Origin: Brucella anthropi_A
Lineage (GTDB): Bacteria; Pseudomonadota; Alphaproteobacteria; Rhizobiales; Rhizobiaceae
Reading direction: 5' to 3'
Length of the DNA stretch: 64,000 nt
Assembly (NCBI RefSeq): GCF_046630315.1
Contig: NZ_LQBD01000024.1
Location: forward strand, 1 to 64,000
Shown: in pieces, positions 33,780-42,665 of the stretch
Position numbering within the stretch: position 1 is the stretch's first letter
How the letters are laid out: each line of letters starts with the position of its first letter
The notes under the pieces: generated by a model
Seen by the model: the letters and a program-made list of their open reading frames with translations, nothing else
The model's database searches: none
Told to the model about the DNA's origin: nothing
Made by a program: the position numbers and the translations under genes

Positions 33780-36070
33780 GCAGTCGTTTTTCTTTCCGCC
33801 TGCGCGCGCTTGCGATGCGCGATAAGGCGGGGGGCCGAAGACTTCAGCGACTTTCCGCGACCCGACAGGCTAGGATTGGTCATGAAATATTCCTGCGCGT
33901 TGAAAGCTTCCTCTCCTTCTTCCTTTTCTATCCGGCGAGAGGTGCCGTCCGCAAGTAGCTGATAGCTCTGTTGGTTATCAATTATGTTGGCAAACATGAT
34001 TTGCGACAGGATTTGCTGATGCACTGTGGCATTTGTGATCGGAACGAGGGTCTCCACGCGGCGATCCAGATTGCGCGGCATCATGTCGGCCGAGCCGATA
34101 TAGACGATCGCCTTGTCGGACGGCAGGTCATGCCCGTTTCCGAAGCAGAAAATGCGGCTATGCTCCAGAAAACGCCCGACAATCGACTTGGCGCGAATAT
34201 TGTCGGAAAGCCCCGGAACACCGGGGCGCAGGCAGCAGATGCCGCGCACGACGAGATCGATCTGCACACCCGCCTGGCTCGCCATATAGAGCGCGTCAAT
34301 GATCTGTGGATCGACCAGTGAGTTCATCTTCATCCAGATCGCCGCAGGTTTTCCGGCCTTCGCATGGGCAACCTCGTCCTCGATGTGCCTGAGGATGCGC
34401 GCGCGCAGCGTAAAGGGTGAAATCGCGATCTTCATCTCTTCGGCGGGCTGGGCATAGCCGGTGATGAAATTGAAGATATGCGCCACATCGCGGGCAATAT
34501 CGGCATCCGACGTGAAGAAGGAAAGATCTGTATAGATGCGCGCCGTGATCGGGTGATAATTGCCGGTGCCAAGATGCACATAGGAGCGCAGCCTCTGGTC
34601 TTCGCGGCGCACCACTAGCGACATTTTCGCGTGGGTTTTCAATTCGATAAAGCCGAACACCACCTGAACGCCCGCGCGTTCCAGATCGCGCGCCCAGCGA
34701 ATATTGGCTTCCTCGTCGAAGCGGGCCTTCAATTCCACCAGCGCCGTCACCGACTTGCCCGCTTCCGCCGCATCCACCAGCGCGCGCACGATCGGGCTGT
34801 CATTGGAGGTGCGGTAAAGCGTCTGCTTGATCGCCAGCACATCCGGGTCGGCTGCCGCCTGGCGCAGGAACTGCACCACCACGTCGAAGGATTCATAAGG
34901 ATGGTGGACCACGATATCCTTTTCGCGAATCGCGGCGAAGCAATCGCCGCCATGTTCGCGGATGCGCTCGGGAAAACGCGGATTGTAGGACACGAATTTG
35001 AGGTCTTCACGCGGGATCGACACGATCTCCGAAATCATGTTCAGCGCCAGCAGCCCCTCATGCACGCTGATGCGGTTTTCCGAAACGCCCAGTTCCGTCG
35101 CCACGAAGATGCGCAGCGCCTCCGGCATTTCACCGTCGAACTCGATGCGGATCACCTGGCCGCGGCGGCGGCGCTTCAGCGCCGTCTCAAACAGGCGAAC
35201 GAGGTCTTCCGCCTCTTCCTCCACTTCGATGTCGCTGTCGCGGATGATGCGGAACGTGCCGGCGCCGCGCACTTCATAACCGGGGAAAAGCCGCCCGATG
35301 AACAGGCTCACCGCATCCTCGATGGTGATGAAGCGATAGACATTCACCTGATCGGTCGGCAACTGGATAAAGCGCTTCAGCGCAACCGGAATGCGCAGCA
35401 GCGCCGTCATCGGATGATTGTCGGCGCGCCGCGCAAGCTGCAAGGCGATGGAGAAGCCGAGATTCGGAATGAACGGGAACGGATGCGCCGGATCGATGGA
35501 AAGCGGCGTCAGGACCGGGAAAATCGTTTCGAGGAAGTGATTTTCAAGCCATTCCTTTTCCGGCTTTGAAAGCGCGGACGGGCGCACGATCTCGATGCTT
35601 TCCCGTTCCAGCTCCTTGCGCAGCGCGCGCAGGCGCTGCTGCTGTTCTTCCTGCAAGCGGCCCACTTCGTCCAGAACGAAATCAAGCTGTTCCTGCGGCG
35701 TGCGTCCATCGGCGCTGCGCAGCGCCACCCCGGCGCGGACCTGCGCGGCAAGACCGGCAATGCGGACCATGAAGAATTCATCGAGATTGGCGGCGGAAAT
35801 CGACAGGAAGCGCAGGCGCTCAAGCAGGGGCTGGCGCATATTCGCGGCTTCCTCAAGAACGCGCCGGTTGAATTGCAGCCAGGAAAACTCGCGATTGACG
35901 AAGCGGTCGGCACTTTCCATCAGCTCGCCATTCAAAGCTTTGTGAATGTCGGGGGCTGCATCCATGTCGGGAACGATGGGTGGAGTGGAGGCCTGTCCGG
36001 CTGTCATTTCGTGTGTTCCGCCTTGGAGTGCGTTGGGGGTTTCGCTCGCCATAACACTGTTTTCGTTCAT
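33776..36070 (-). CDS. ppk: Polyphosphate kinase 1
   Basis: 764 aa from ATG 36070 (GGGAC upstream); ATG 36052 and others are in frame, so the exact start is uncertain. PPK1 domains in order: N-domain (NREFSWLQFNRRVLEEA), head, and the two PLD-like C-domains with the phospho-histidine region YVHLGTGNYHP and SADMMPRNLDRRVE. It makes polyphosphate from ATP. A palindrome CTGTCATATGACAG lies upstream at 36124-36137. Confidence 0.95.
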   Translation of the reverse strand: MNENSVMASETPNALQGGTHEMTAGQASTPPIVPDMDAAPDIHKALNGELMESADRFVNREFSWLQFNRRVLEEAANMRQPLLERLRFLSISAANLDEFFMVRIAGLAAQVRAGVALRSADGRTPQEQLDFVLDEVGRLQEEQQQRLRALRKELERESIEIVRPSALSKPEKEWLENHFLETIFPVLTPLSIDPAHPFPFIPNLGFSIALQLARRADNHPMTALLRIPVALKRFIQLPTDQVNVYRFITIEDAVSLFIGRLFPGYEVRGAGTFRIIRDSDIEVEEEAEDLVRLFETALKRRRRGQVIRIEFDGEMPEALRIFVATELGVSENRISVHEGLLALNMISEIVSIPREDLKFVSYNPRFPERIREHGGDCFAAIREKDIVVHHPYESFDVVVQFLRQAAADPDVLAIKQTLYRTSNDSPIVRALVDAAEAGKSVTALVELKARFDEEANIRWARDLERAGVQVVFGFIELKTHAKMSLVVRREDQRLRSYVHLGTGNYHPITARIYTDLSFFTSDADIARDVAHIFNFITGYAQPAEEMKIAISPFTLRARILRHIEDEVAHAKAGKPAAIWMKMNSLVDPQIIDALYMASQAGVQIDLVVRGICCLRPGVPGLSDNIRAKSIVGRFLEHSRIFCFGNGHDLPSDKAIVYIGSADMMPRNLDRRVETLVPITNATVHQQILSQIMFANIIDNQQSYQLLADGTSRRIEKEEGEEAFNAQEYFMTNPSLSGRGKSLKSSAPRLIAHRKRAQAERKTTA

Positions 36071-36296
36071 TTTTTCTGTCCCGACTACCGCCGGAACATT
36101 CCGGCCCTGCCTTAAACCTATGGCTGTCATATGACAGTTTGATAGCAATTGGCTTGAAATGTCTCCAGAATTGATGAAAACGCTTCCGGAAACAAGACTT
36201 TCGCGGTACATGCATGGCAATGTTTATGCATGATCCTGTCCGGCACACGGTTCAGGGCCATGCCATACCGCCCATCGACCAGAACCGGAGCATGTT

Positions 36297-36563
36297 ATGT
36301 CCGATCACATCATTCCTCACTTTCAGAACGACGCCGGCCATGCGGCCATCGAAATCGGCGTGAAGGAATTCATGTGCGTCGGTGCAAACCCGCCCTTCGA
36401 TCACCCGCATGTGTTTCTCGACATGGGGGATGAGAGCGAAGTCGTTTGCCCCTATTGCTCGACGCTCTATCGCCACAATGCCAAGCTCCATGCCGACGAA
36501 ACCATTCCGGCTGGCTGCGTCTACGAAGCGCCTGCCGGCAAGACCGCTGACAGGGCAGCCTGA
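36297..36563 (+). CDS. Zinc-finger domain protein (zf-CHCC, NDUFS6-like)
   Basis: 88 aa. Zinc ligands are visible as Cys (FMCVG), His (DHPHVFLDMG) and CPYC, the CHCC pattern shared with the NDUFS6 subunit of complex I. It is a probable accessory of complex I in alphaproteobacteria. It stands before the FAD monooxygenase gene. Confidence 0.85.
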   Translation: MSDHIIPHFQNDAGHAAIEIGVKEFMCVGANPPFDHPHVFLDMGDESEVVCPYCSTLYRHNAKLHADETIPAGCVYEAPAGKTADRAA

Positions 36564-36592
36564 TCCTTCCGGCGCGCGCAAGCGGTTCCGCC

Positions 36593-37798
36593 TTGGCCAA
36601 AGGAAGCATATTGATTGCCGGGGCCGGCGTTGCCGGCCTGTCGGCAGCGCTGGAACTGGCGGCGCGCGGCTGGCATATCCGCCTTGTCGAAAAGGCTGAA
36701 AAGCTTTCGGAAGTCGGGGCGGGCCTGCAACTTGCGCCCAATGCCATGCGCCATCTGGAACGGCTCGGCGTTGCCGACCGCCTCTCCGCGCAGGCTGTAA
36801 CGCCAGAAGCGCTCTATCTCATGGATGGGCGCAAGGCTCGTCCGCTGATGGAAATGAAGCTCGGCGACAAGGCTCGTGAGCGCTGGCACCACGCTTACGT
36901 CGTTTGCCATCGCGCCGACCTGCAATCCGCTTTGCTCGATGCCTGCCGCGACAGGCCGGGGATCGAAATCAGCCTCGGCGCGGAAATCGCAAACCATCGC
37001 GTTGAAAACGGGGCCGTTGCGGCCACCATCCGCCATGGCGATACCGAGGAAGCCGTTGACGCCGCCTATCTGATCGCCTGCGACGGCGTGTGGTCGGCAG
37101 AGCGCGCCAAGGCCGGTTACAGCAAGGCCCGGTTCAGCGGGCACATTGCCTGGCGGACAACCCTTGACGCCGATGCCCTCCCCGCCTCTTTCCTGAATGC
37201 GATGCCGGAGCGCAAGGCCGTTTCCGCATGGCTTGGCAAAAAGGCGCATTTCATCGCCTATCCGGTCAAGGGCGGCAGGTTCTTCAATTTCGTCGCCATC
37301 ACCACGGGCGAAAACCCCGGCGAAATCTGGTCCGGAACCGGCGATCAGGCGCGTTTGCAATCCATTTATGCGGATTGGGGCAAGCCGGTTCGCGCGGTAC
37401 TCGCGGCTGCGGATCAATGGACCTACTGGCCGCTTTTCGAAATGGCGGACGCCCGGTTCGTCGGGCGGGATCGGACGATTTTTCTTGGCGACGCATCGCA
37501 CGCCGTCACGCCATTTGCGGCACAGGGCGCCGCCATGGCGATCGAGGATGCGGCGGCGCTTGCGCAAGCGCTGGATGGTGACGACCCCGAAGCAGGGCTG
37601 AAACGGTTCGATAGCGTCCGCAAGGAGCGGATTGCAGCGGTTGCCAAACGCGGCCAGCTGAACAGGTTTGCCTATCACGCGACCGGCATTTTCGCGCTTG
37701 GCCGCAACACGCTCTTTGCCATACGCAGCCCGGAAACTTTCCTGAAAGATCTGGACTGGCTTTATGGCTATGACGCCGTTGCGGCCGTGCGGAACTAG
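36593..37798 (+). CDS. FAD-dependent monooxygenase (salicylate hydroxylase-like)
   Basis: 401 aa of the PHBH fold. The dinucleotide motif GAGVAGLSAALELA is at 10-23, the DG motif is YLIACDGVWSAER, and the GD motif is FLGDASHAVTPFAAQGAAMAIED. The substrate is unknown. TTG 36593 is the 5' limit; a second in-frame TTG at 36611 has AAAGGA 6 nt upstream but would shorten strand beta-1. The stop TAG (37796-37798) is the first triplet of a Bru-RS-like element. Confidence 0.85.
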   Translation: MAKGSILIAGAGVAGLSAALELAARGWHIRLVEKAEKLSEVGAGLQLAPNAMRHLERLGVADRLSAQAVTPEALYLMDGRKARPLMEMKLGDKARERWHHAYVVCHRADLQSALLDACRDRPGIEISLGAEIANHRVENGAVAATIRHGDTEEAVDAAYLIACDGVWSAERAKAGYSKARFSGHIAWRTTLDADALPASFLNAMPERKAVSAWLGKKAHFIAYPVKGGRFFNFVAITTGENPGEIWSGTGDQARLQSIYADWGKPVRAVLAAADQWTYWPLFEMADARFVGRDRTIFLGDASHAVTPFAAQGAAMAIEDAAALAQALDGDDPEAGLKRFDSVRKERIAAVAKRGQLNRFAYHATGIFALGRNTLFAIRSPETFLKDLDWLYGYDAVAAVRN

Positions 37799-37903
37799 AG
37801 CAGTTCCTGTTTTAACGGAATCGCCGGAACCGCTCTAACTATTTGTTTTGCCGCATTTGCCTCACGCAAAACCGTTTCACACTTTTGGCTCGAAAATGCT
37901 CTA
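37796..37903. repeat. Bru-RS-like element giving stop codons to two convergent genes
   Basis: 108 bp from TAGAGC (37796) to GCTCTA (37903), inverse orientation relative to 28891. The left TAG ends the FAD monooxygenase; the right CTA is the TAG of the minus-strand VOC gene. Confidence 0.88.
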
Positions 37904-38386
37904 AGCCGCGTCGCGCGCCGCCTCCAGCGTTGCAAGATCGATCTTGACCATCTTCATCATGGCATCGGCAACGCGCTGCCGCACATCCGGTGCGCCATTC
38001 TGCAAGGTGTCCAGCAGCATGTTGGGCACGATCTGCCAGGAAAAGCCGTATTTGTCGGTCAGCCAGCTGCATTCCATCGGCGAGCCGCCTTCCAGCAGTT
38101 TTTCCCAGAAGGCATCCACCTCCGCCTGATCCCTGCATCGGACGATCAGCGAGCTTGCCGGTGAAAACTTGAACTGGGGACCGCCATTCAGGCCGCATAT
38201 TTTCTGCCCGTCGAGCGTGAAGTTCACGGCGACCGGCTGATCCTTGTTCTGCTGGTGGCCATGCCCGAAACGGATGGCGCCATCGATCGAAGCCGGTCTT
38301 CCGCAGGCGCGGAAGATCGAGACGTAGTGGTTCGCGGCTTCTTCAGCCTTGCCGTCGAACCAGAGACAGATTGTCAGTCCTGACAT
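37901..38386 (-). CDS. VOC superfamily protein (PhnB / 3-demethylubiquinone methyltransferase-like)
   Basis: 161 aa. Family marks are LTICLWFDGKAEEAANHYVSIF near the start and FWEKLLEGG..CSWLTDKYGFSWQIVP. These small glyoxalase-fold proteins have mostly undefined function; the methyltransferase name in databases is misleading. GGAGGAG precedes the ATG. It is the first of two adjacent VOC genes on this strand. Confidence 0.85.
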   Translation of the reverse strand: MSGLTICLWFDGKAEEAANHYVSIFRACGRPASIDGAIRFGHGHQQNKDQPVAVNFTLDGQKICGLNGGPQFKFSPASSLIVRCRDQAEVDAFWEKLLEGGSPMECSWLTDKYGFSWQIVPNMLLDTLQNGAPDVRQRVADAMMKMVKIDLATLEAARDAA

Positions 38387-38416
38387 TTTCTCCTCCTTTG
38401 TCGTGGTACAGCAGTG

Positions 38417-38833
38417 CTAGCCCATGACCTTTTTGGCTTCTTCCATGTCCATCCACATGATCTCCCATATATGGCCGTCGAGATCTTCAAAGCTGCGTCC
38501 ATACATGAAGCCATAATCCTGCTTCGGACCCGGATCGGCCTTTCCGCCCGCATTCACCGCCTTCTCGACGGTGGTATCCACCTCAGCCTTGCTTTCCGCC
38601 GACAGGCAGATCAGCACTTCGCTGACCGTGCTGGCATCGGCAATCTTCTTCGGCGTGAACTGGCTGAACTTTTCGTGGTCGAGGATCATCACGTGGATCG
38701 TATCCGAAATGACCATGCCGGAAGCGGTGTCGTCCGAGAACATGGGGTTCCTGGTGGCGCCGATGGCTTCATAGAAGCTGGTCGACTTTTCGACATTCTT
38801 CACCGGCAGGTTCACGAAAATCATTTTCGGCAT
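38417..38833 (-). CDS. VOC family protein (glyoxalase/bleomycin resistance-like)
   Basis: 138 aa. The fold is evident from MIFVNLPVKNVEKSTSFYEAIGA and the C-terminal DLDGHIWEIMWMD with a metal-type Glu. GGAGG lies before ATG 38833. It is divergent from the HxlR regulator (178 nt apart), which may control it. Confidence 0.85.
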   Translation of the reverse strand: MPKMIFVNLPVKNVEKSTSFYEAIGATRNPMFSDDTASGMVISDTIHVMILDHEKFSQFTPKKIADASTVSEVLICLSAESKAEVDTTVEKAVNAGGKADPGPKQDYGFMYGRSFEDLDGHIWEIMWMDMEEAKKVMG

Positions 38834-38975
38834 CAGATTTCCTCCATTGGCGGGCAAAGCGGCCCGATCTTGTTTTCCGAATATCCATCGCCTGCCCGGC
38901 TCCCCCGGCGATAAGGTCGAGCCTTCCGGCGTGAAGCAAATCACGCAATTGGCATGGGAAGAACTCAAAGTTCGC

Positions 38976-39003
38976 TTGTAGATAATGCCATATAAGTTAT
39001 AAT
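38976..39003 (+). promoter_or_regulatory. Candidate promoter of the HxlR gene (leaderless)
   Basis: TTGTAG (38976-38981), 16-nt spacer, perfect TATAAT (38998-39003). The expected +1 is at or 1-2 nt before the ATG at 39012, and no Shine-Dalgarno exists, so the mRNA may be leaderless. Confidence 0.6.
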
Positions 39004-39005
39004 TA

Positions 39006-39021
39006 GCAACCATGAAGTTAG
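39006..39021. promoter_or_regulatory. Candidate HxlR operator at the regulator's own start codon
   Basis: GCAACCATGAAGTTAG, a GCAAC-N6-GTT site that overlaps the start codon; the same spacing is found twice before the downstream operon. Confidence 0.5.
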
Positions 39022-39713
39022 AAAAAATAACCAAACTGGAAAAGCCAACCGCCAAGCGCAGCTATGACGATGCCTGTGCGGCGGCCCATGCCCTTGATCT
39101 GATTGGAGAACGCTGGTCGCTTCTGGTGATGCGCGAATTGATGTTCGGCCCCAAACGCTTCAGCGATCTGCGGGCCGACCTGCCGGGCGTCAGCGCCAAT
39201 GTCCTCACGCAGAGGCTGGAAGGACTGGAAGAAGCAGGTATTCTTCGCAAGACGAAACTGCCGCCGCCCGCCTCGGTGCAGGTCTATGAGCTGACCGAAT
39301 GGGGCCATGAGAGCGAACCTATCCTTCAGGCGCTCGGACGCTGGGCCGCACGTTCGCCGAAACATGATCCCGGCCTGCCGATTTCCACGACATCGTTTCT
39401 CCTGTCGCTCAGAACCATGATGGACCATGATCGGTCCCACGGTTTGCGGGCCGTCATCGGTCTTCGGCTGGAGGGGGAAGATTTCACCGCGCATCTCGAA
39501 GACGGGCAAATCCGGATAGAGCGCAGCGCGGCACCCAATGCCGATCTTTATTTTGAAAGTTCCCCGCGCATGCTGGCCGCGGCCATCTATGGCGGGCAGC
39601 CGCTTGCAGCGCTGGAAAGCGCCAATCTTGTCACGATTACCGGCGACCGCGCCCTTGCGGAAAAATTCGTGACGCTGTTTCCGCTTCCCGGCAAGGCGCC
39701 GCTGCCCGAATAG
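39012..39713 (+). CDS. HxlR family transcriptional regulator with C-terminal SCP2-like domain
   Basis: 233 aa. HxlR winged helix at about 20-110: CAAAHALDLIGERWSLLVMRELMFGPKRFSDL with VSANVLTQRLEGLEEAGIL. The C-terminal half (LRAVIGLRLEGEDFTAHLEDGQI, ALESANLVTITGDRALAEKF) resembles a sterol-carrier/alkyl-sulfatase C-terminal fold, a possible ligand pocket. Auto-control is suggested by the operator-like motif. It precedes the SRPBCC-ArsR operon. Confidence 0.87.
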   Translation: MKLEKITKLEKPTAKRSYDDACAAAHALDLIGERWSLLVMRELMFGPKRFSDLRADLPGVSANVLTQRLEGLEEAGILRKTKLPPPASVQVYELTEWGHESEPILQALGRWAARSPKHDPGLPISTTSFLLSLRTMMDHDRSHGLRAVIGLRLEGEDFTAHLEDGQIRIERSAAPNADLYFESSPRMLAAAIYGGQPLAALESANLVTITGDRALAEKFVTLFPLPGKAPLPE

Positions 39714-39717
39714 AATG

Positions 39718-39735
39718 CGCAACTTTTTGGTTGCG
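39718..39735. promoter_or_regulatory. Candidate HxlR operator over the -35 region
   Basis: CGCAAC-N6-GTTGCG, perfect 6-bp inverted repeat overlapping the -35 box TTGCGT. Confidence 0.5.
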
Positions 39736-39758
39736 TATTTTCGTGGCAGGCCTATATT
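39731..39758 (+). promoter_or_regulatory. Candidate promoter of the SRPBCC-ArsR operon
   Basis: TTGCGT (39731-39736), 16-nt spacer, TATATT (39753-39758). Both boxes touch operator-like palindromes. Confidence 0.55.
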
Positions 39759-39778
39759 GGCAACCATAAAGTTGCCAA
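39757..39778. promoter_or_regulatory. Candidate HxlR operator over -10/+1
   Basis: TTGGCAAC-CATAAA-GTTGCCAA, a perfect 8-bp inverted repeat with a 6-nt spacer. Confidence 0.6.
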
Positions 39779-39796
39779 TTACGGAGGATGCATATC

Positions 39797-40258
39797 ATGA
39801 CCGTTGCAAGCAATACTGACCGCATCGTGAAGACCGTCGATATTCGCGCAAGCGTCGACCGCGTATGGCGCGCGCTGACCGATCACGAAGAATTCGGAAG
39901 CTGGTTTCAGGTGAAAATCGACGGGCCGTTCATCGTCGGCACCCGTTCGCTTGGCCGCATGACCTATCCGGGCTTCGAGCACGAGCCTTGGGAGGTCTTC
40001 ATCAAGGACATGCGCGCGCCGGATTATTTTGCCTTCACCTGGCATCCCTATGCCATAGACCGCAGCATCGACTATTCCGGGGAGCCGCCGACACTGGTGG
40101 AATTCAAGCTGGAACCGATCGGGACCGGAACCCGGCTGACGGTGGTTGAAAGCGGTTTCGATGCCCTGCCCGCCGAACGCCGCCCCATCGCGCTGCGCAT
40201 GAATGACGGCGGCTGGGAAGAGCAGGTCGGCAATATCAAGAGACATGTCGAAAAATGA
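39797..40258 (+). CDS. SRPBCC domain protein (AHSA1-like)
   Basis: 153 aa with the START/AHSA1 hydrophobic pocket fold: DIRASVDRVWRALTDHEEFGSWF at the start, FTWHPYAIDR in the middle. ATG 39797 is preferred because GGAGG lies upstream at proper distance; ATG 39788 directly abuts it. It overlaps the following ArsR gene by 4 nt, a pairing seen in many proteobacteria. Confidence 0.87.
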   Translation: MTVASNTDRIVKTVDIRASVDRVWRALTDHEEFGSWFQVKIDGPFIVGTRSLGRMTYPGFEHEPWEVFIKDMRAPDYFAFTWHPYAIDRSIDYSGEPPTLVEFKLEPIGTGTRLTVVESGFDALPAERRPIALRMNDGGWEEQVGNIKRHVEK

Positions 40259-40590
40259 ACAGCAGAGCGGACGTCACGGGCACGGACATGTCCATCGTTT
40301 TTGCAGCGCTTGCCGATCCGACCCGGCTGGCGCTCATAGAAACCTTGAGCGATGGCGAAAGCCGCTCGATTGTGGCGCTGTCGCAAAAAGGCAGCATCAC
40401 CCGGCAGGCCGTCACCAAACATCTGTCCGTGCTGGAACAGGCAAGGCTGGTCGAACGCGAAAAGGTGGGACGGGAAAGCCGCTTTCGCCTGCACCCTGCC
40501 CCGCTTGTCGATGCCCGCGCCTATCTCGCCGCCGTTTCCAGCCAATGGGATGACGCGCTTCAGCGCCTGCGCCGGTTTGTGGAAGATTAA
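40255..40590 (+). CDS. ArsR family transcriptional regulator
   Basis: 111 aa winged helix: FAALADPTRLALIETLSDG, then ITRQAVTKHLSVLEQARLVEREKVGRESRFRL. No metal-binding Cys pair is present, so this is a non-metal member that probably works with the SRPBCC protein. The start overlaps the upstream stop (ATGA). Confidence 0.9.
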   Translation: MNSRADVTGTDMSIVFAALADPTRLALIETLSDGESRSIVALSQKGSITRQAVTKHLSVLEQARLVEREKVGRESRFRLHPAPLVDARAYLAAVSSQWDDALQRLRRFVED

Positions 40591-40619
40591 GGCTTATACG
40601 TCGCCGCTTCCGGTTTCCA

Positions 40620-40651
40620 ACAAAAACACCCGCTGGCGAACCGGCGGGTGT
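40620..40651 (-). terminator. Rho-independent terminator of the aap operon
   Basis: Perfect 8-bp stem ACACCCGC/GCGGGTGT, followed on the minus strand by TTTTGTTGG. Confidence 0.82.
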
Positions 40652-40675
40652 CTTGATTTCAGGCAGCGGAGCCGA

Positions 40676-41491
40676 TCAGTGCAGGATCTGGCTGAGGAAC
40701 AGCTTCGTGCGCTCGTGCTGCGGATTGTCGAAGAACTGATCCGGTGAGTTCTGCTCGACGATCTGGCCCTGATCCATGAAGATGACGCGGTTGGCGACCT
40801 GGCGGGCAAAGCCCATTTCGTGAGTCACGCAGATCATGGTCATGCCTTCGGCGGCAAGGCTCACCATCGTATCCAGCACTTCCTTCACCATTTCCGGGTC
40901 GAGCGCCGAGGTCGGCTCATCGAACAGCATGACCTTCGGGTTCATGCAGAGCGCGCGCGCAATCGCCACGCGCTGCTGCTGGCCGCCGGAAAGCTGGCCC
41001 GGATATTTGTTGGCCTGTTCCGGGATCTTCACGCGGGCCAGATAATGCATGGCGATTTCTTCCGCCTGCTTCTTCGGCATCTTGCGCACCCAGATCGGCG
41101 CGAGCGTGCAGTTTTCCAGAATGGTCAGATGCGGGAAGAGGTTGAAGTGCTGGAACACCATGCCGACTTCGCGGCGCACCTCATCGATCTTCTTCAGATC
41201 ATTGGTCAGCTCGATGCCATCGACGACGATCTTGCCCTTCTGGTGTTCTTCCAGACGGTTGATGCAGCGGATCATGGTCGACTTGCCCGAACCGGACGGC
41301 CCCGCCACGACGATGCGCTCGCCGCGCATCACCTTGAGGTTGATGTCGCGCAGCACGTGGAACTCGCCATACCATTTGTGCATGTTGGTGATTTCGATGG
41401 CGACATCGGTTTTGGAAACCTGCATTTTCGAACGATCGACGTCCACACCGATCTCGGATTGCGGGAGGGCGCTTTGTGCACTCATTTCCAT
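40676..41491 (-). CDS. aapP: General L-amino acid ABC transporter ATP-binding protein
   Basis: 271 aa ATPase with Walker A GPSGSGKST, Q loop VFQHFNLFPHL, signature LSGGQQQR, Walker B VMLFDEPTSALD and switch His (VTHEMGF). It energises uptake of a wide range of amino acids with AapJQM. Two N-terminal ATGs (41491 and 41485) are close. It is last in the aapJQMP order and is followed by a terminator. Confidence 0.95.
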   Translation of the reverse strand: MEMSAQSALPQSEIGVDVDRSKMQVSKTDVAIEITNMHKWYGEFHVLRDINLKVMRGERIVVAGPSGSGKSTMIRCINRLEEHQKGKIVVDGIELTNDLKKIDEVRREVGMVFQHFNLFPHLTILENCTLAPIWVRKMPKKQAEEIAMHYLARVKIPEQANKYPGQLSGGQQQRVAIARALCMNPKVMLFDEPTSALDPEMVKEVLDTMVSLAAEGMTMICVTHEMGFARQVANRVIFMDQGQIVEQNSPDQFFDNPQHERTKLFLSQILH

Positions 41492-41505
41492 TATTCCCTT
41501 TATTC

Positions 41506-42663
41506 TTATCGTTTATGACCCGTGTCGAGCCGTCGTTCCATGAATATAGAGTATCGCGACATGGCGAAACAGAAAATCCAGAAAACGAAGCCCGCAAAGA
41601 TCAGACCCGTGGCAGGCGTCTGTGGAGAAGCCCAGTTTGCGTCGGAGAAGTTCTGGCGGACGATGCCCAGAAGGTCGAACATGCCGATGATGTAGACGAG
41701 GCTCGTATCCTTGAAGAGCCCGATGAAGGTGTTGACGATGCCCGGAATGACCAGCTTCAACGCCTGCGGCAGGATGATCAGGCCCGTCTTCTGCCAGTAG
41801 CTGAGGCCAAGCGCATCCGCGCCTTCATACTGCCCGCGCGGAATGGCCTGCAAACCGCCGCGCACCACTTCCGCCATATAGGCCGAGGCAAAAAGCGCCA
41901 CGCCGATCAGCGCCCGCAGCAGCTTGTCGAAAGTCACGCCCGGCGGCAGGAACAGCGGCAGCATGACGCTGGCCATGAACAGCACCGTCACCAGCGGAAC
42001 GCCGCGCACCATCTCGATGAAGATGATCGAGAATGTCTTGATGACCGGCAATCTCGACCGGCGCCCGAGCGCCAGCACGATGCCGAGCGGTAGCGAGACG
42101 GCGATGCCCACGAAGGAAAGGACCAGCGTGACCAGAAGGCCGCCCCAGAGCGGGGTTTCCACATAAGGGAGCTCGAACCAGCCGCCAACCAGCAGGAAGA
42201 AGGCCACGATCGGAAACACGAAGAAGAACAGGATCGCGTTGAGCCCCTTCTTCGGAACCTTCGGAATCAGAAGCGGCACCAGCAGCACGACGAAGATCAG
42301 CGCCGTCAGGTTGACGCGCCAGCGCTCGGAAATCGGATAGCGGCCATAGAGGAACTGCTCATATTTCGCATTCACGAAGGCCCAGCAGGCACCGGACCAG
42401 CCGTCGGGCTGCGTTCCCCCTTGTGCGACCGTCAGGCAGGCGGCGCGGCTGGTTCCCGTCCACGCTGCATTGATGAACAGCCATTCGAAGATGGGCGGCA
42501 CAAACCAGACGACCAGAGCCAGCCCGAAAACGGTCAGCGCCGCATCGACCGGCGTTGCGAACAGGTTGACGCGCAGCCAGTGGGAAATGCCCTGCACGGA
42601 GCGCGGCGGCGCTTCACCATCCGCCATCTGCGTGCGGACATATTGGAGATCGGCGTTTTCCAT
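41506..42663 (-). CDS. aapM: General L-amino acid ABC transporter permease AapM
   Basis: 385 aa inner membrane permease with the HEAAT-type coupling loop EVVRGGLQAIPRGQYEGADALGLSYWQ and about eight helices. ATG 42663 has GGAGAG at good spacing; ATG 42669 overlaps the aapQ stop. It pairs with AapQ. Confidence 0.93.
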   Translation of the reverse strand: MENADLQYVRTQMADGEAPPRSVQGISHWLRVNLFATPVDAALTVFGLALVVWFVPPIFEWLFINAAWTGTSRAACLTVAQGGTQPDGWSGACWAFVNAKYEQFLYGRYPISERWRVNLTALIFVVLLVPLLIPKVPKKGLNAILFFFVFPIVAFFLLVGGWFELPYVETPLWGGLLVTLVLSFVGIAVSLPLGIVLALGRRSRLPVIKTFSIIFIEMVRGVPLVTVLFMASVMLPLFLPPGVTFDKLLRALIGVALFASAYMAEVVRGGLQAIPRGQYEGADALGLSYWQKTGLIILPQALKLVIPGIVNTFIGLFKDTSLVYIIGMFDLLGIVRQNFSDANWASPQTPATGLIFAGFVFWIFCFAMSRYSIFMERRLDTGHKR

Positions 42664-42665
42664 TG

